Assembly (NCBI RefSeq): GCF_003073045.1
Contig: NC_037590.1
Location: 9,071,042-9,135,041 of the forward strand
Direction: 5' to 3'
Origin: Pomacea canaliculata
Taxonomy: Eukaryota > Mollusca > Gastropoda > Architaenioglossa > Ampullariidae
DNA length: 64,000 nt
Shown: one piece after another, positions 48,468-60,224 of the stretch
Numbering within the stretch: the stretch's first letter is position 1
How the letters are laid out: every line of letters begins with the position of its first letter
Position numbers and translations under genes: made by a program
Notes under the pieces: generated by a model
Seen by the model: the letters and a program-made list of their open reading frames with translations, nothing else
Database searches by the model: none
Told to the model about the DNA's origin: nothing

Positions 48468-51400
48468 ATGGCTTCTGAACAAGAGTGGCATCTAACGGAG
48501 GAATGGATCCAGAAAGCACTGCAGGACTGTTTAAATTCAGATGATGCAAATGAAGAATTAAAGGTTGTATTTACAGTAACAATTTTAGTTGCCCTGTTAG
48601 ACCAGTTTGGTCAGTCAGGATAGTTTAGAGTTGGGCGATTCATTCTTACTTATGTGTTAGATTAGCAGATGCTAACCACAACGTGCAGACAAACATCTAT
48701 TTTGTTCTTTTTCTATTCGCAATAATTTCATATTTTGTCTTCATCTGCAGCCCTATGAGACTACCAGAACATTTGTTCTCAGTTGTTTAGGTTTAATTTA
48801 CAATACAATTTTTTACAACTTTATAGGACTATAATAAAACAGATCACACAGTTTTAACTAAACAATCTGGATATGGCTTTATCTTAATCTTGATAATAAT
48901 AGCAGTTCACAGATCATGTTGTGCAACTCCCAAACAACATTTAAATATCACTTTTCAGACTTGTCTTTTGTGGTCTGTGACTTGTCAAAATATTTCTTAA
49001 GGTGTACCACAACTGAAAATGTATTCCATTACTCCTCAGCAATGCATTTACTATAGTTACCTTCTTTTTTATTAGTTTGTTCAGGTGAAAGGGGGAGTGT
49101 GCATAGAAGATATTGGAGATGGTAATCTGAATGATGTTGTGCGTGTTTCATCAAAGTCTGATCCAGCAAAGAGCATAATTCTGAAACATGCCATGCCATT
49201 TATCAAGGTACTTGAGACTGTGAGAGGGCCTGTGTGAGAGAGTGTGTGCTTGTGTGTGTATAAAAAAGTTGTGTATTTGCTATTGATTCCAGTATATTGT
49301 TATAACTAATTATAAAGATTACAAAATCTTTATGTGCACAAATATAATTTTGTTTAGGAATAAACAGAAATAATGAAGAATGATTTGATGAAGTCTTCAG
49401 CTATATGAGTATCACTTAGTTCTTTAATATTGTAAAATACTTTCTTCAGTCTTATAAATACCAGATGGAATGGTGATAAAGTTATGTATATTTATTGAAA
49501 AGCACAACTGATAATGACTCATTAAAAAACTATTGCAGCATAGGTATCATTAAGCTGTTTACATGCAGGTAGGGAACAACAATTCCTGTTTATTGAGCAC
49601 AGCCAATAAGTCACCTGAAAGATTGCACTCTTACACCTGTGACATACTGCTTGCTACATATAGAACCTTGTTGATATGGCATGGCTTGTGCAGGTCCTGG
49701 GACCTCGCTATCCACTGGCAACTGAACGGGGTGAGATTGAGTACCGAGCTTCTTCCAAATTCTATGCCATTTGTCCAGGCAGTGTTCCAAGGCCCCTTTG
49801 TTACAGTAAAGCCCATAAAATCTGTAAGTATGTAGTTTAAATTAGAGAATGGTTGTGTAATTTTGAAACATCATTGTCTTTCAAGAATCATGTTAACTCA
49901 GCATGTCTTCAAGTCCATTTTCCTTGAACTGTCGCAGTAGACATCAATGCTGCTTCTACGAAGCAGCTTGTGTATGTCGGCATATATATATATTATCCAG
50001 GCTGTATTATTTTAACTTTGTTGGTCTCTCTGACTACCTGCTTAGAGAGCTCAAAACAATGCTGCTCGCATTCTGCAAACGGAAGGTTGATCATGTCATA
50101 CCATTTCTGAGCTATCTACACTTGCATCATATTCAAGACCATCACTTGTTGTCTTTCCTGGCCTCAGCATTTGGAATACTCTGCCTCTGTCTCTTAGGGT
50201 TAGGTTTCTTAATACAGTGGGAATACTTTCTGGTCTGGATTTAAAACTTTTCTGTTTTGAACTGTATTCAGCTTACCCTGGCTGCTCTTTTCTCCATCAT
50301 ACACCTTTCTCAACATTCTTTCAAATTCCTGGCATTGTTCACTATGCATGTGTATATGTAAGTTAGCCTAATTGTTTGTTTAATATTGTGCATTTAATGC
50401 ATATTTTAAATAACATATCACTTTTTCCATTTTGTATTTATGTAATCCAGCTTAAGGTATCAGTAACTAAGCCAGCAGGAAATGGTCTAAACAGATACCC
50501 CAGAATTCCTCATTTCCAGCATTCCCATTTAAAATATCTATTTTCCGCAGCATTAGCAACATTTGCAGTTGGTTAGTTTTTAACCTATTGTTGGAAATTT
50601 GATATGGCCTTGCTGTCAAATACCCTTGCTTAACTGGTAGACTTTGAAAGTACTTATAAACCCAGCCTTGTGACATCCCCATCATGTGTTTGGGATGGTG
50701 ACATCTGTCACATATGCTAAAACCCTAGGCAAACCAATTTAAAACTGCATTGTTACAATGGTTCCAGTTGTTGTCTGGCAAATGGTTAAGTCCTCACTCT
50801 GTACTGCTAGTTGAGTTTTTCATGCTTTTTCATTCAAGTACTAACAAGAGTGGTTTTGGTTTTTTTATATACGACCCTAGTTTTGTAGTCAGGTGTCTAA
50901 ATCCATAGCAGCCATGGAAAATCCACAGCAGTAGGCATCTGGTCTATTAAAAAATGCATGATGCCATAACATATTGCATGTGAATAATGAGTCTTTGGTG
51001 AGATGAAATTCTTAGTCATTTTTAGCACAAGATACAGAGGCTTACAGTCAGTTTGCCTTACCAGTTATTATTTAGTGATGTTTTGCTGGTAGTAGAAGCA
51101 AAGTGGTACTATTTTGGTTAAATTAGTTTTGTGATAGTTGAATTTCAACACTCAATGAATAAAGAAGCACCTGTCTTGCAATATTTTGGGCATGTTTCAC
51201 CAGTTTGCATGGAAGATCTGCAGGGGTACCAGGTGTACAAGCAATGGCTGATGGCTGGAAATACTGATTTGGATGTAGCCAAGAAACTTGCTCGAGATAT
51301 TGCCATAATTCACCAGAACACCCATGTTGGTGTCATTGGACAGCAAGCAATCAAGAACATGAATGAGGAATTCCAGTAATTGTTTTTTTTTTTAACTATG

Positions 51401-53363
51401 ATAATGTAATCATTTCAACTACATTCTTTATGTATAATTCCATAAGTGCCAGGAATAAAAAGCAACTCAGGTATAAAAATCTCTTATTTATTCTTATCTA
51501 TAAATAATGCTGACCTTTAATTATTTCTTGTTCATTAGATTTTGCATCATTTTTCTTTTATTTGTTAAGGTTTCTTTTAAAAAATAGTGAGATTTGTGAC
51601 AAAATATCTCGTAACTAAATTTTTTCTCATATTTTCATCATATTTCAAATCATGCAAACTTCATTCTAGATCCGTCTCATCTCTTTATTAAATTTTTTGC
51701 TTTTTCGCTATTCACACTCTAGAAATCCTCATCTTGTGAAACTGACTGACACTTACATCTTCACTGATCCCTTTTCACGCACGGGTGAGAGTAACCGATG
51801 GTCATCACTGCTCAACTCACACATTGAAAGTGTGTATGGCGATGAGGAGTTGCTGAGCATTGTAAAAAAATTTCAGAAGCTTTTTCATGAAAAGAAGGAG
51901 GCTCTTATTCATGGAGACCTACACACAGGATCCGCCATGGTCAGAGATAAAGATATAAGAGTGAGTTACATCAGATTTTTCTTAACATCTATGTGAAAGG
52001 TGTTGAATGTATTTGGATATGAACATGAATACAAGACCTACAAAACTTTGGACACACTACATAGTGATTCAGTAAGTCTTCATTTTATAAATGAACATAG
52101 TCCTTCAATGCAAATGGTTTTGCAGATGATTGACTTGGAATTTATCATGGTTGGGCCATGTGCCATGGATCTTGGACTGTTGATGGCACACTACATCTTC
52201 TGCCACCTCTATCACCTGATGAACACAGATGAAGATGAGACATATCGACATCCACTAGCTTATAAGATTCTTGACCTTGCCTATGCCACAGGTAACTTAG
52301 ACTTCTTTATTATGTGCTAGAGATATTATATGCTTATAATATAATAAATGGCAACTAAATTAATATTACCAACTATGATAAATTGTGGACTTTAGAGGGT
52401 AGACAACCTTACAGTAGCCCACTTCAAGTATGTTGTGTGAATAGTCAGTGCATTCTGGCTCTTAATATTAATGCTAGAACTGTTTATATTGGTGAATCAT
52501 TAGCAAAATGAAGAAAGTGAGAAGTGAATGTAAGAATGAATAACCAAATAAATGAGAGAATCAAACCACATTATTTTTCTAATGCAAATCAATGGCAGAT
52601 GTTTAACTCTTTACAGTTTGCTTGAACATAAATAGTTGAAAACTACATCTATTTGGCAAGTTACCCTGAACTGTAAGGATCTAATGAGAATTGCGGTTCT
52701 TAGTGTACATTGACCTAAAGACATTTGGGATTAGGTGTCATAACATTTTCTAGTAGGAGATTTAAAAGAAATCTCCTAACTTCTGTATTAAATTTATTTT
52801 TTCATTTTCAACTTATATTTCAAAGAGACTCAAAAGGAGTTTCTTTATATTGCTTTATTCCTAAAGTTGATGAGTATCTTGCTCACATGACATCAAGCAT
52901 CGGCGAAAGAGAAAACTACACCAGTCAGCTGATGTCGGAGACTGCAGGTTTTGCTGGATGTGAGATTATTCGAAGGTGCGCTGTCAGTTTTGTATAAATT
53001 AGTTTTAGAGTAGCCTTATGATGATTGCTTAAATGTATGCTGGTAAGAAGCATTTCTTGTGATATTTGACTGAACATTAAAGTTTATGTGTAAGTTGCCT
53101 GTACTGTCATAAACATACATTTCTAGGAGTTGGATGTAACCAGCACAGCCAATAAAAGATTTTTATATTTGACTTGTTGCCTGGAACTAATTAAGGGCTT
53201 TCTGTGTGTCAGGTTGCTGGGTGCAGGAAGAACCATAGAAATGGACAGCTTAGAAAGTGCGCAACCTGATGCTTTGGCAGCTGGCATTCGTCTTTTAAAA
53301 GCTCATTCCCGCATCCACAGTGTTTTTCAGCTCATGAATGTAGCTCTTATGTTAACTTTTTGA
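48468..53363 (+). CDS. methylthioribose kinase (MTR kinase) homologue
   Basis: Exons are 48468-48563, 49076-49207, 49694-49823, 51204-51375, 51723-51960, 52126-52291, 52867-52975 and 53213-53363 (397 residues, the size usual for MTR kinases). The enzyme phosphorylates 5-methylthioribose to the 1-phosphate with ATP in the cytosolic methionine salvage pathway. Motifs in order: glycine loop GDGNLN (46-51), ATP-site lysine in IILKHAMP (69), ERGEIEY (about 87-93), hinge MEDL, FTDP (190-193), catalytic LIHGDLHTGS (Asp242), metal-binding DLE (259-261), GFAG-EIIRR (Arg347-348). The 17-residue spacing from the catalytic aspartate to DxE is that of the bacterial enzyme. All borders are GT-AG, and frames close through every junction. 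ATG context is AAACATGG. The upstream neighbour is a tandem duplicate. Alternative: another small-molecule kinase of the same fold, but the motif set favours MTR kinase. Confidence 0.85.
50050..50290 (+). mobile_element. LINE C-terminal fragment in intron 3 of the MTR kinase gene
   Basis: KVDHVIPFLSYLHLHHIQ in one frame resembles the H.TP.L..LHWLPI block, and LSIWNTLPLSLR followed by LKLFCF in another frame is the WNsLPlsLR..FK..LK..LF block. Together they mark the 3' end of a CR1/Jockey-like LINE with at least one frame break. Same block type as at 31,470. Confidence 0.55.
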
Positions 53364-53427
53364 CCCATAGAAGTCTTACAAAATGGAAGAACTTTTTCCA
53401 TGTCTATGTACGTGTATTTTATCTGAA

Positions 53428-53559
53428 ATTAAAGGTCTGTCTTATCAGTTGCAAATGTTTGTAATATTTTATTCCACTTACTTCTTGTTGTTTTCTTGTT
53501 ATCGGTTTATCAAAGTTTTTTAAGATGTATTTTTTAATCAACACATTTTTACAAATAAA
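53428..53559 (+). promoter_or_regulatory. polyadenylation signals of the MTR kinase homologue
   Basis: ATTAAA at 53,428 (65 bases after the stop) and AATAAA at 53,554 are both suitably placed. Two alternative 3' ends are possible. Confidence 0.5.
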
Positions 53560-53599
53560 TTGTCTTTCTGTCTAATGAGATGGTTAATTCTACAATGAA

Positions 53600-55260
53600 A
53601 TTATGTAGAACAAACCAGATGTCCTAAGGGAGGCAATAGAAAACCTCCTCTCCTCCCTCAACAACTTGTGCAGGTCAAGGAACTGAAAAGAAATTATTGT
53701 AATGTAAAGCTGTAAAATCATAGGAGGCTGTTCCATTCACTGAAAGAGAAGGCATTGCTGCATATGATGGCAGAGAATAAGGTCTGCACAAACTTGCTAC
53801 AAACATTATGTACATCCAGATTTAACATTTTATTCCTAAAATAACAAGCTACGACAAGACAATTATGCCAGTAAACTGATGTTCATAGCTGATGATGACT
53901 TTTGCCTTTGATGCTATATGCTTACCTGCCATTGCTGGTACAAGTGTGTTTGAGTATTCATGAGTTTTATGATTTTATTATTTTTATATCTATTTATGGT
54001 TGACTCATTTGGAAATGATATACCCATACACCATTCACTGTTCCAATCAAAAACCAAAACAAAACTTTAAGTACATATTTTCTATTTGACAATGCTAGTT
54101 AAGAAGGTAGGGCAAATAAAGGTCTATAGGAGTAGAGTGCCCACAATGGATGACAATGTAAACAATACTGTACCTGCCTTTCACATTCCCTGATAAAGCA
54201 GGTGCCCTGGTGGGTGGGGTGGGCAAAGTGAGTTTTTTGGTTACAGAAAAGTGAAACTTCCAAATCTACTGTTCTGTATTCCAGTTCCTCAGTTGTCATC
54301 CATCATGCAACTAATTTTCCCAAATATAAACAGTAATAGTCAAAAAATAAAGTTAATGGAAGACATTTTCATTAAGGTATAGGTTAACATCAAAAGCAGG
54401 CATATCCAAGAGGAAGCCACTCTATTTGAGGGTATGATGCTTAAACAAAAGCACATCATTACCTTAGTAATTTTAATCTATTTCTGGATGCTTGTCTATG
54501 CATCCACACATACATATATATTTTTGAGAATGTATATTTCTACATTCATGTGCAATCATTTAAACAATATACAAGCAAATGTTAGCAAATCTTGAGATTA
54601 ACTTCTTAACACATTGCACAGATAAATCCAAGTCTTTAAAATGTTCGTTAAAAGTTAACAAGCAAATTGTATATACATGTATAGTCGTGGTTGACTGGTT
54701 ACTAAACAACTTGGAAGCTACCTTCACCTTGATCAAAATGGTGGACTAAGAAAAAAGTTACGGCAGACGATAATGAAACCATTTGCATTGGAGCCGTCTC
54801 CTTTCATAAATTACCAACATGGTGACCCCTTGAATTTTCTAGAAGACTTATCGATACTTTATGACTACTCATATAACCCACTAAAAGACCGTTACTTAAT
54901 ATTTTCAGTAGGTTCAAGACAAAACAAGACAGTTTTTGTAAATAGAAGAACAAACAAAAACACAATAATATCCATCATCAATACAAAAAGCCATAGTGTC
55001 TTAAAATGCCTTTCTTTCAAGATACATAGTAATAAAGTGTAGTTAATGCTATGTCACAAAGTTATCTTAAGTCAGATGCTGCCTTTCATCCTGTGCGGCT
55101 AGAATGCTCTCTGACCTCTTGTTCATTCCACTGGTTAGAGATTTTTCTCCTATTTTTTCACTCATGCTCACCTTGTCATATTGCAGTGCTCCATTGTTAT
55201 TGTTGCTTAAAGCTACGTTTTATTCTCCTTGGCATTACTCAGGCTAGGACCTGCATGTAA
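53600..55260. other. no gene recognised
   Basis: AT-rich spacer between the kinase-like genes and the BED/hAT-like remnant. An 89-codon plus frame at 54,773 has no recognisable features. Confidence 0.4.
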
Positions 55261-55374
55261 AAGTGCTTAACCTCCACACATCAGGTGGAAAACCCGACCT
55301 CAGATGCAACATAAATCCCAAGAACTGCTTGGGGCTAACCATTTTTCAGGGCATAGCATTGGAAAACTTGAGTT

Positions 55375-55455
55375 CCGCTTACAGGGTCGGGGTCCAGGGG
55401 CCGACGTACCCCTGGTGGGGTGTAGGGGCAAAACCCCTACTGGGGGGTCAGCTGA
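55375..55455. repeat. GC-rich patch, probable transposon segment
   Basis: A G/C-run-rich block (GGGTCGGGGTCCAGGGGCC, CCCCTGGTGGGGTGTAGGGG, AAACCCCTACTGGGGGG) in AT-rich DNA contains short self-complementary parts. I have seen such blocks inside hAT-like and other DNA transposons. It sits downstream of the minus-strand BED/hAT-like remnant and may be part of it. Confidence 0.35.
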
Positions 55456-55627
55456 AAGATTTTCAGTTTTTGAAGCATTAATTTCACCCTTTTCCTGCAA
55501 CGTTTTGCAAATATTTTCATTCACAATAACATTAACAAGACACACACACATGTATACCAAACATAAATCCATTGGGACCAATGAAACACACACACACAAA
55601 TTATACTTATATAATTATTTACTTGGC

Positions 55628-56100
55628 TGTCAATAAAACTAGCAGGAATTGTCACAATATCAGCTTGCGTTGGTTTTTTTTTCTATGCACTGTCAAAACT
55701 AAAGAATGAAGACAGCTTTGTTTGCTTCTTTGGTTGTCTGCGACAACTGTCACAATGTTCAACTACTTGGTCAGCGTTTTGAATATCCTCCCCAGCACCT
55801 TCTGGCTGCTGACAACATTCACTCCTTGGTTAGCATCTTCATTATCCTTGACACTTTACTAGGCTGTCAATAAAACTAGCAGGAATTGTCACAAATATCA
55901 GTTTGCATTGTTTTCTTTTCTATGCACAGTCAAATCTAAGAATGAAGACAGCTTTGCTTGCTTCTTTGGTTTGTCTGCGACAACTGCCACATCAACTAAT
56001 TGGTCAGATATATCCTCCCCAGCATCCTCCTGGCTGTTGACAACATTATCCTTGACAGCATCTGCTTTCTGGCCGTTGACAACCCTTTCTTGGTCAGGAT
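55628..56100. repeat. 237-bp tandem duplication
   Basis: CTGTCAATAAAACTAGCAGG at 55,628 recurs at 55,865. Similarity continues through the TATGCACAGTCAAA and GAAGACAGCTTTG blocks to CCTCCCCAGCA. The right-hand copy holds the 3' end of the minus-strand BED/hAT-like frame; the left-hand copy is a decayed second copy with indels. Confidence 0.8.
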
Positions 56101-56922
56101 TGTCATTCTGGCTGTTTGTTTTCTGCTTCTTGCTAGATTTTCTTTCGAGCACTGCTTCATCCAGTATTTTCCTTTTTTCTTTTGCTTTAGACGGCAGTTT
56201 CTGATCAGGTTCCAAGCCCATTTCATGGCAAAGTTTGTTCCTGGTTTCCTGGTTTGTGGCTTTTCTTTCTTCATTGTCAATCCAAGCATTCCTCATGTTC
56301 TCAACTAGCTGCTTGCTCACAGGTTCTTTGATGGGGTCTGCCTTAGCAAAGTACTCCACTGCTGTTTTCTTGGCTGTAGCCAGTCTTGACTTCACAGTCT
56401 GCATGGCCATGTATGTGTCAACATCCATGTTGGTCTTTTCCTTGGACAGGATCTTTCCCATCTCGCTGAAGGTGGATTCCACAATTGGGCCATGGAAGCA
56501 ACTGAGCAAGGCTTTTGCTGCTGCACACAGGAGAGGAAACCTGTCCAAAGTTGCAACTAAGAGTTAAAGTCTATTCAAACTTACAATCTAAATTACTTAC
56601 CAGGCAGATGATTGTTCTCTGATCGGCAGATTATTTTCTCCTTGTGAGAAGATGTGTCACAATGGACTTTGATGGCAGTGAACCCTTTATTCCGTAGGCT
56701 ACTTCTTTCTGCATACATCACAATATGCCTTGCCCACTGCTGCGAGTTTTTTAATGCAATGATCGTAGCACAAGATCATAATCTTGGTCTGTTTTCCTTT
56801 CTTCCCCTCCTTTCCGACACGGTAACACTGTATTCTTTTTCAAGCCATTCCCAATTCCACGAATAACGGGAACCCTTATCGCTGAATAGCTCACCGCGCC
56901 GTACGATGTCAGATCTTGCCAT
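55898..56922 (-). mobile_element. BED-finger/hAT-like transposon remnant or derived gene
   Basis: The minus-strand main frame (56,556 to 55,898, about 219 residues) reads LLSCFHGPIVESTFSEMGKI, then DVDTYMAMQTVKSRL. This resembles the C-terminal dimerisation region of hAT-type transposases, and is followed by a lysine-rich tail. Upstream, an ATG at 56,922 opens MARSDIVRRGELFSDKGSRY with a WNWEWL segment. Then come CDVC and, in another frame, GFTAIKVHCDTSSHK, together a BED-type C-x2-C...H-x5-H finger. So the upstream part has at least two frame changes. A GTAAGT...TTAACTCTTAG pair with correct phase would remove only 44 bases (56,600-56,557) and join HLP to VATLDRF. The catalytic middle of a transposase is missing: an internally deleted element or a domesticated short protein. 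It is a plain DNA transposon derivative. Confidence 0.55.
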
Positions 56923-56929
56923 CGTCGAA

Positions 56930-57190
56930 CGTACCACAAGCTTTTTTCTTTGTACTCGCAAATGCCGCGCAGCGTAAGAACTGACTAAAGCCAACACGTG
57001 TGGCGCGCAAAGGAAGTAACACAAAATGCAAGAATCGGAGACCGTTTGGGAACCGGAGACCGTTTGAGTACAAAATGTGCTACTGACGAGGCGAGCGCGA
57101 TCGGCGTACGCTACTTCGAAATCGGCGTAAGTCAGAAGTCAAGTCGGCGTAAATGCGCCGAACGGCGTACAATGCTATGCCCTGCATTTT
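56930..57190 (-). promoter_or_regulatory. CpG-rich patch upstream of the BED/hAT-like frame
   Basis: Many CpG dinucleotides, with GGAGACCGTTTG repeated at 57,037 and 57,056 and CGGCGTA motifs repeated several times (about 57,098-57,167), lie directly 5' of the minus-strand ATG at 56,922. It could be a promoter or the subterminal repeat zone of a transposon. Confidence 0.35.
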
Positions 57191-57552
57191 TACACAAGAA
57201 TTCCAATCCACCACCAACTCTTGGGAGTAATACCTACGAGGATAAGATTTAAAAAAAAAAATGTTTATGGCACTCTGGCTGGTATCATCTATTGCTGGCA
57301 GCATCTTCACAAGAAAATTGAATGTTAGGACTGGCTTTTAAAATGTCTGTGGCACTTGTACATTTCATGTTCATCAGTTTTAGGCATCGTTGCACCTACA
57401 CTAAATTGTAGTTGTGAGATAATTTGAAGTGATTTATGCTACACCAGTGTCAATATTTGCCCATAGTATATACTAATAAATTTATGTTAATGATTTCTAG
57501 ACCAAGCGCAAGCACAGCACATTAAAAAATATATATTCCTGACAACCCAAGA

Positions 57553-58030
57553 GTGTTTTGCTACGGAAGGATATCTTTCTGCAGTAAGACCCTCATTTTC
57601 AAAATCAAAGTGAAGCCAGTCCTACTGTATGGTTCTGAAACCTGGAGAGTGACAAACACCATCAACAACAAGCTCCAGACCTTTGCCAACCGATACCTAC
57701 ACTATATTCTGGGAATAAGATGGCCTGAAAAGATCTCCAACAGCAGCCTGTGGAAAAGATCCTACCAGAAAGACACTAGCCAAGACATCAAAAAGTGCAA
57801 ATGGGGCTCAATAGGACACCCTGCACAAACCAGATGACACTATTGCTAAGCAGGCACTTGACTGGAATCCTCAGGGGAAGAGGAGAGTTGGGAGACCAAA
57901 GGAGACTTGCAAAAGAGCAGTAGAAAGCACGGCAAAGGAAGCTGGAACCATGTGGGCCCAACTGACAGGGTGCTGCCCAAAACTGGGTCCCCTGGCAAGG
58001 TGTTGTTGCGGTCCTATGCTCCTCGAGGAG
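57553..58030 (+). mobile_element. LINE 3' coding fragment
   Basis: KVKPVLLYGSETWRVT, KLQTFANRYLHYILGIRW and then, after one base change of frame near 57,820, DDTIAKQALDWNPQGKRRVG and GRPKETCKRAVES give the familiar end of a non-LTR retrotransposon protein (YGSETW; AL.W.PQGKR..GRPK). It ends with a stop after MLLEE near 58,030. An A-rich AAATAAAAAATTTTT at 58,133 could be its tail. 5'-truncated. Confidence 0.75.
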
Positions 58031-58149
58031 TAACAAGGACTGAAAAAGAATGTGTCAATTTCTGGTTTACTTTCTCTAACCTAGGCCATCTGGTAGTGTG
58101 TTTGTATTGTGTGTGATGAAAGAAATTTCAAACAAATAAAAAATTTTTA

Positions 58150-60224
58150 TGGGTTGATGTTGTGTAATGCAAATAACATTTGTAAGAAAACAATAATTTC
58201 AAGAGAAATCTTTTTGTTCATTTGACTTAACAAACAGGACAAGAACAATTGACTGTCACATAGATCACTGATGCAGATCGCTTAAAGTGAATAATTAACT
58301 GAATAGTGAGGACAGCAAACATTTTGAATCTCTATTTTTATTGCTTATCTTCTCTGTAAATGTCAATAACAAAAATTAAAGTGATCATTATAGAAAGCAG
58401 CATTTCCTTGTAGGGGGAAGGGGCAACAAAAACTAGCAAGAATCTTTACCACATATCCATAATATCTTTTTCTATGTTCCTTTATTTTCAATGCTGCTAA
58501 TTTTTCCTGTACATGCATGCAGCTTTCCACAGTTACTGACATCAGTAAGAATAAAGATAACAACAAAAAAAATTTTGAATAAGCACCACAGACTGCAGAA
58601 GTGGAGGTTTGATTCATCCAGGTATCTTCAATATTAAAATATACACTTTCGAAGAAAAAAAATGTCTGGTCATTATCACAAAAATCTTATAAAATTTTGA
58701 AGCAGAGGGATACCTATCACAGAAATAAAACTGCATAAAAGCATAATGAAAAATGCATTCAGTAGCATACTTTTAACAATTTTGACTGGAATGCCTCAAG
58801 ACTCTGAGCAACCAATATTTTTAACAGAATTATTGTGCCAAAATCACCCTGTTTGATAAATTAACTGTATACAAACCAAAATTTAACTGTTGTGCATCAT
58901 TTAAGAGTAGTTTTGATAGATAATATAGACATTTTACCAAAACTTAAATACAGCTTTCTGCAATTTACTGATCTCAGAAACAATGCATTTCACAAAGTGC
59001 TACCCACATTCAGCAGTGAACGGTGAGCAGTTGTTTGCAACATTAACACTGAACAAAAGTATCTCTATTGAAATGTAAAACATGCATTGTATGGGATATC
59101 TCTTGTCTACACCTGAGAATATTGCAATCTATTGATTTGATTACATTCTCTCTTAATGAAATTATATGTAAGGTGCTCTTCTGTTATGATCCAATGATCA
59201 CCTGAAATGATTTTTGAAAGCTAAAACTGGTTCTGTGTTATGAAGCAACAGAAGAAAGAGCATGTTTAGCTTGAGCAAGTATGAGAACTGTGAAACATGG
59301 TTATTTTTACCTTGCTTTTTCTTCAAGGTGAAAAGGTAAAGGTCGTCCCCTGATCTTTTCAGGTCATTGGGGAGTGAGGTGTTAGAGACCTCTCTTTTCT
59401 TGGGGCCAGCTCGATGTGAGGGTGGTGCTCATCTCCTCTCCCTTGCTGCCTTACCTTCCCCAACCCTCTAAGGAGTCAGGTACCCATTTCTGTGTATTGA
59501 GCCGGTATGCCTCTCAGTTTGGATGCCAATTGCTCTAACCACTCAGCTATTTACCTCCCAATTCTGGAAAACCTTTTCCTCTTTAAACATGAGTTGCAAT
59601 AAACAAATGGATTTCTCAATGAGCCATGCCATATCATCCAATATTCTGCATGTATGTAGTTTTTAGCAACTCATATTCCTATAAAATGCGAAAATGCAGT
59701 ACAATTTTGAACATTATTTAAAAAAGATAGACATGATGCTGTTTATACAAACACACCCATATATAAAGAAGAATTATTATTCACGATACAAGTTATTTTT
59801 TTTAAACTAAGGTTGTCTGCACATTCTAAGGCCAATAATTAGCTGGCCTTCTAATTAAAAAGAAAAGGAAAATAGGGGACAGATTTCTACAATATAAAAA
59901 AGCCATCAAATTTCTTATATTTCTTATTGGTATGTAAACCTCCCCAATACTTTAACAATCCACCATTTATAAATGTAATTCAATGCTGATTGAATAACAA
60001 AAGAAACATGAGAAAATAAAATAAAAATTATACAGTGAAGCCGAAAAATGTATATACTTTGAATATAAGAAACCAACAACAGTTGTTAGTGATAAAAATA
60101 AGCAGCCTCAAATCTTGTTAAAAATCTGACTAAGCAGTCAATGCTTGAAAGGATTATCCTAGTCATATCAGAAATGTGCTTAATGTCTTAAAGCAAATTT
60201 AGAAATGGTCTAGAATAGTAACTC
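58150..60224 (-). other. 3' flank/UTR region of the SLC25A10 gene
   Basis: AT-rich DNA downstream of the carrier stop codon. It contains SINE A copy 4. Several minus-strand AATAAA sites exist (for example the complement of TTTATT near 58,336 and 58,482), but none is near the stop, so the transcript end is not fixed. Confidence 0.4.
59325..59560 (-). repeat. tRNA-derived SINE, family A copy 4
   Basis: An inverted full copy: AAAGGTCGTCCCCTGATC at its 3' end, then GTGAGGTGTTAGAGACCTC, TCTTGGGGCCAGCTC, CCTTGCTGCCTTACC, GGAGTCAGGTACCCATTTC. The head CTCTAACCACTCAGCTATTT is the complement of a box-A-type AGCTGAGTGGTTAGAG. Confidence 0.75.

Noticed and set aside
51131-51203. In-frame extension upstream of exon 4 of the MTR kinase homologue
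   Set aside because: Using the earlier acceptor (GTGATAG at 51,131) creates a stop in the required phase. The acceptor at 51,203 keeps phase and gives the same 172-base exon as the tandem copy.
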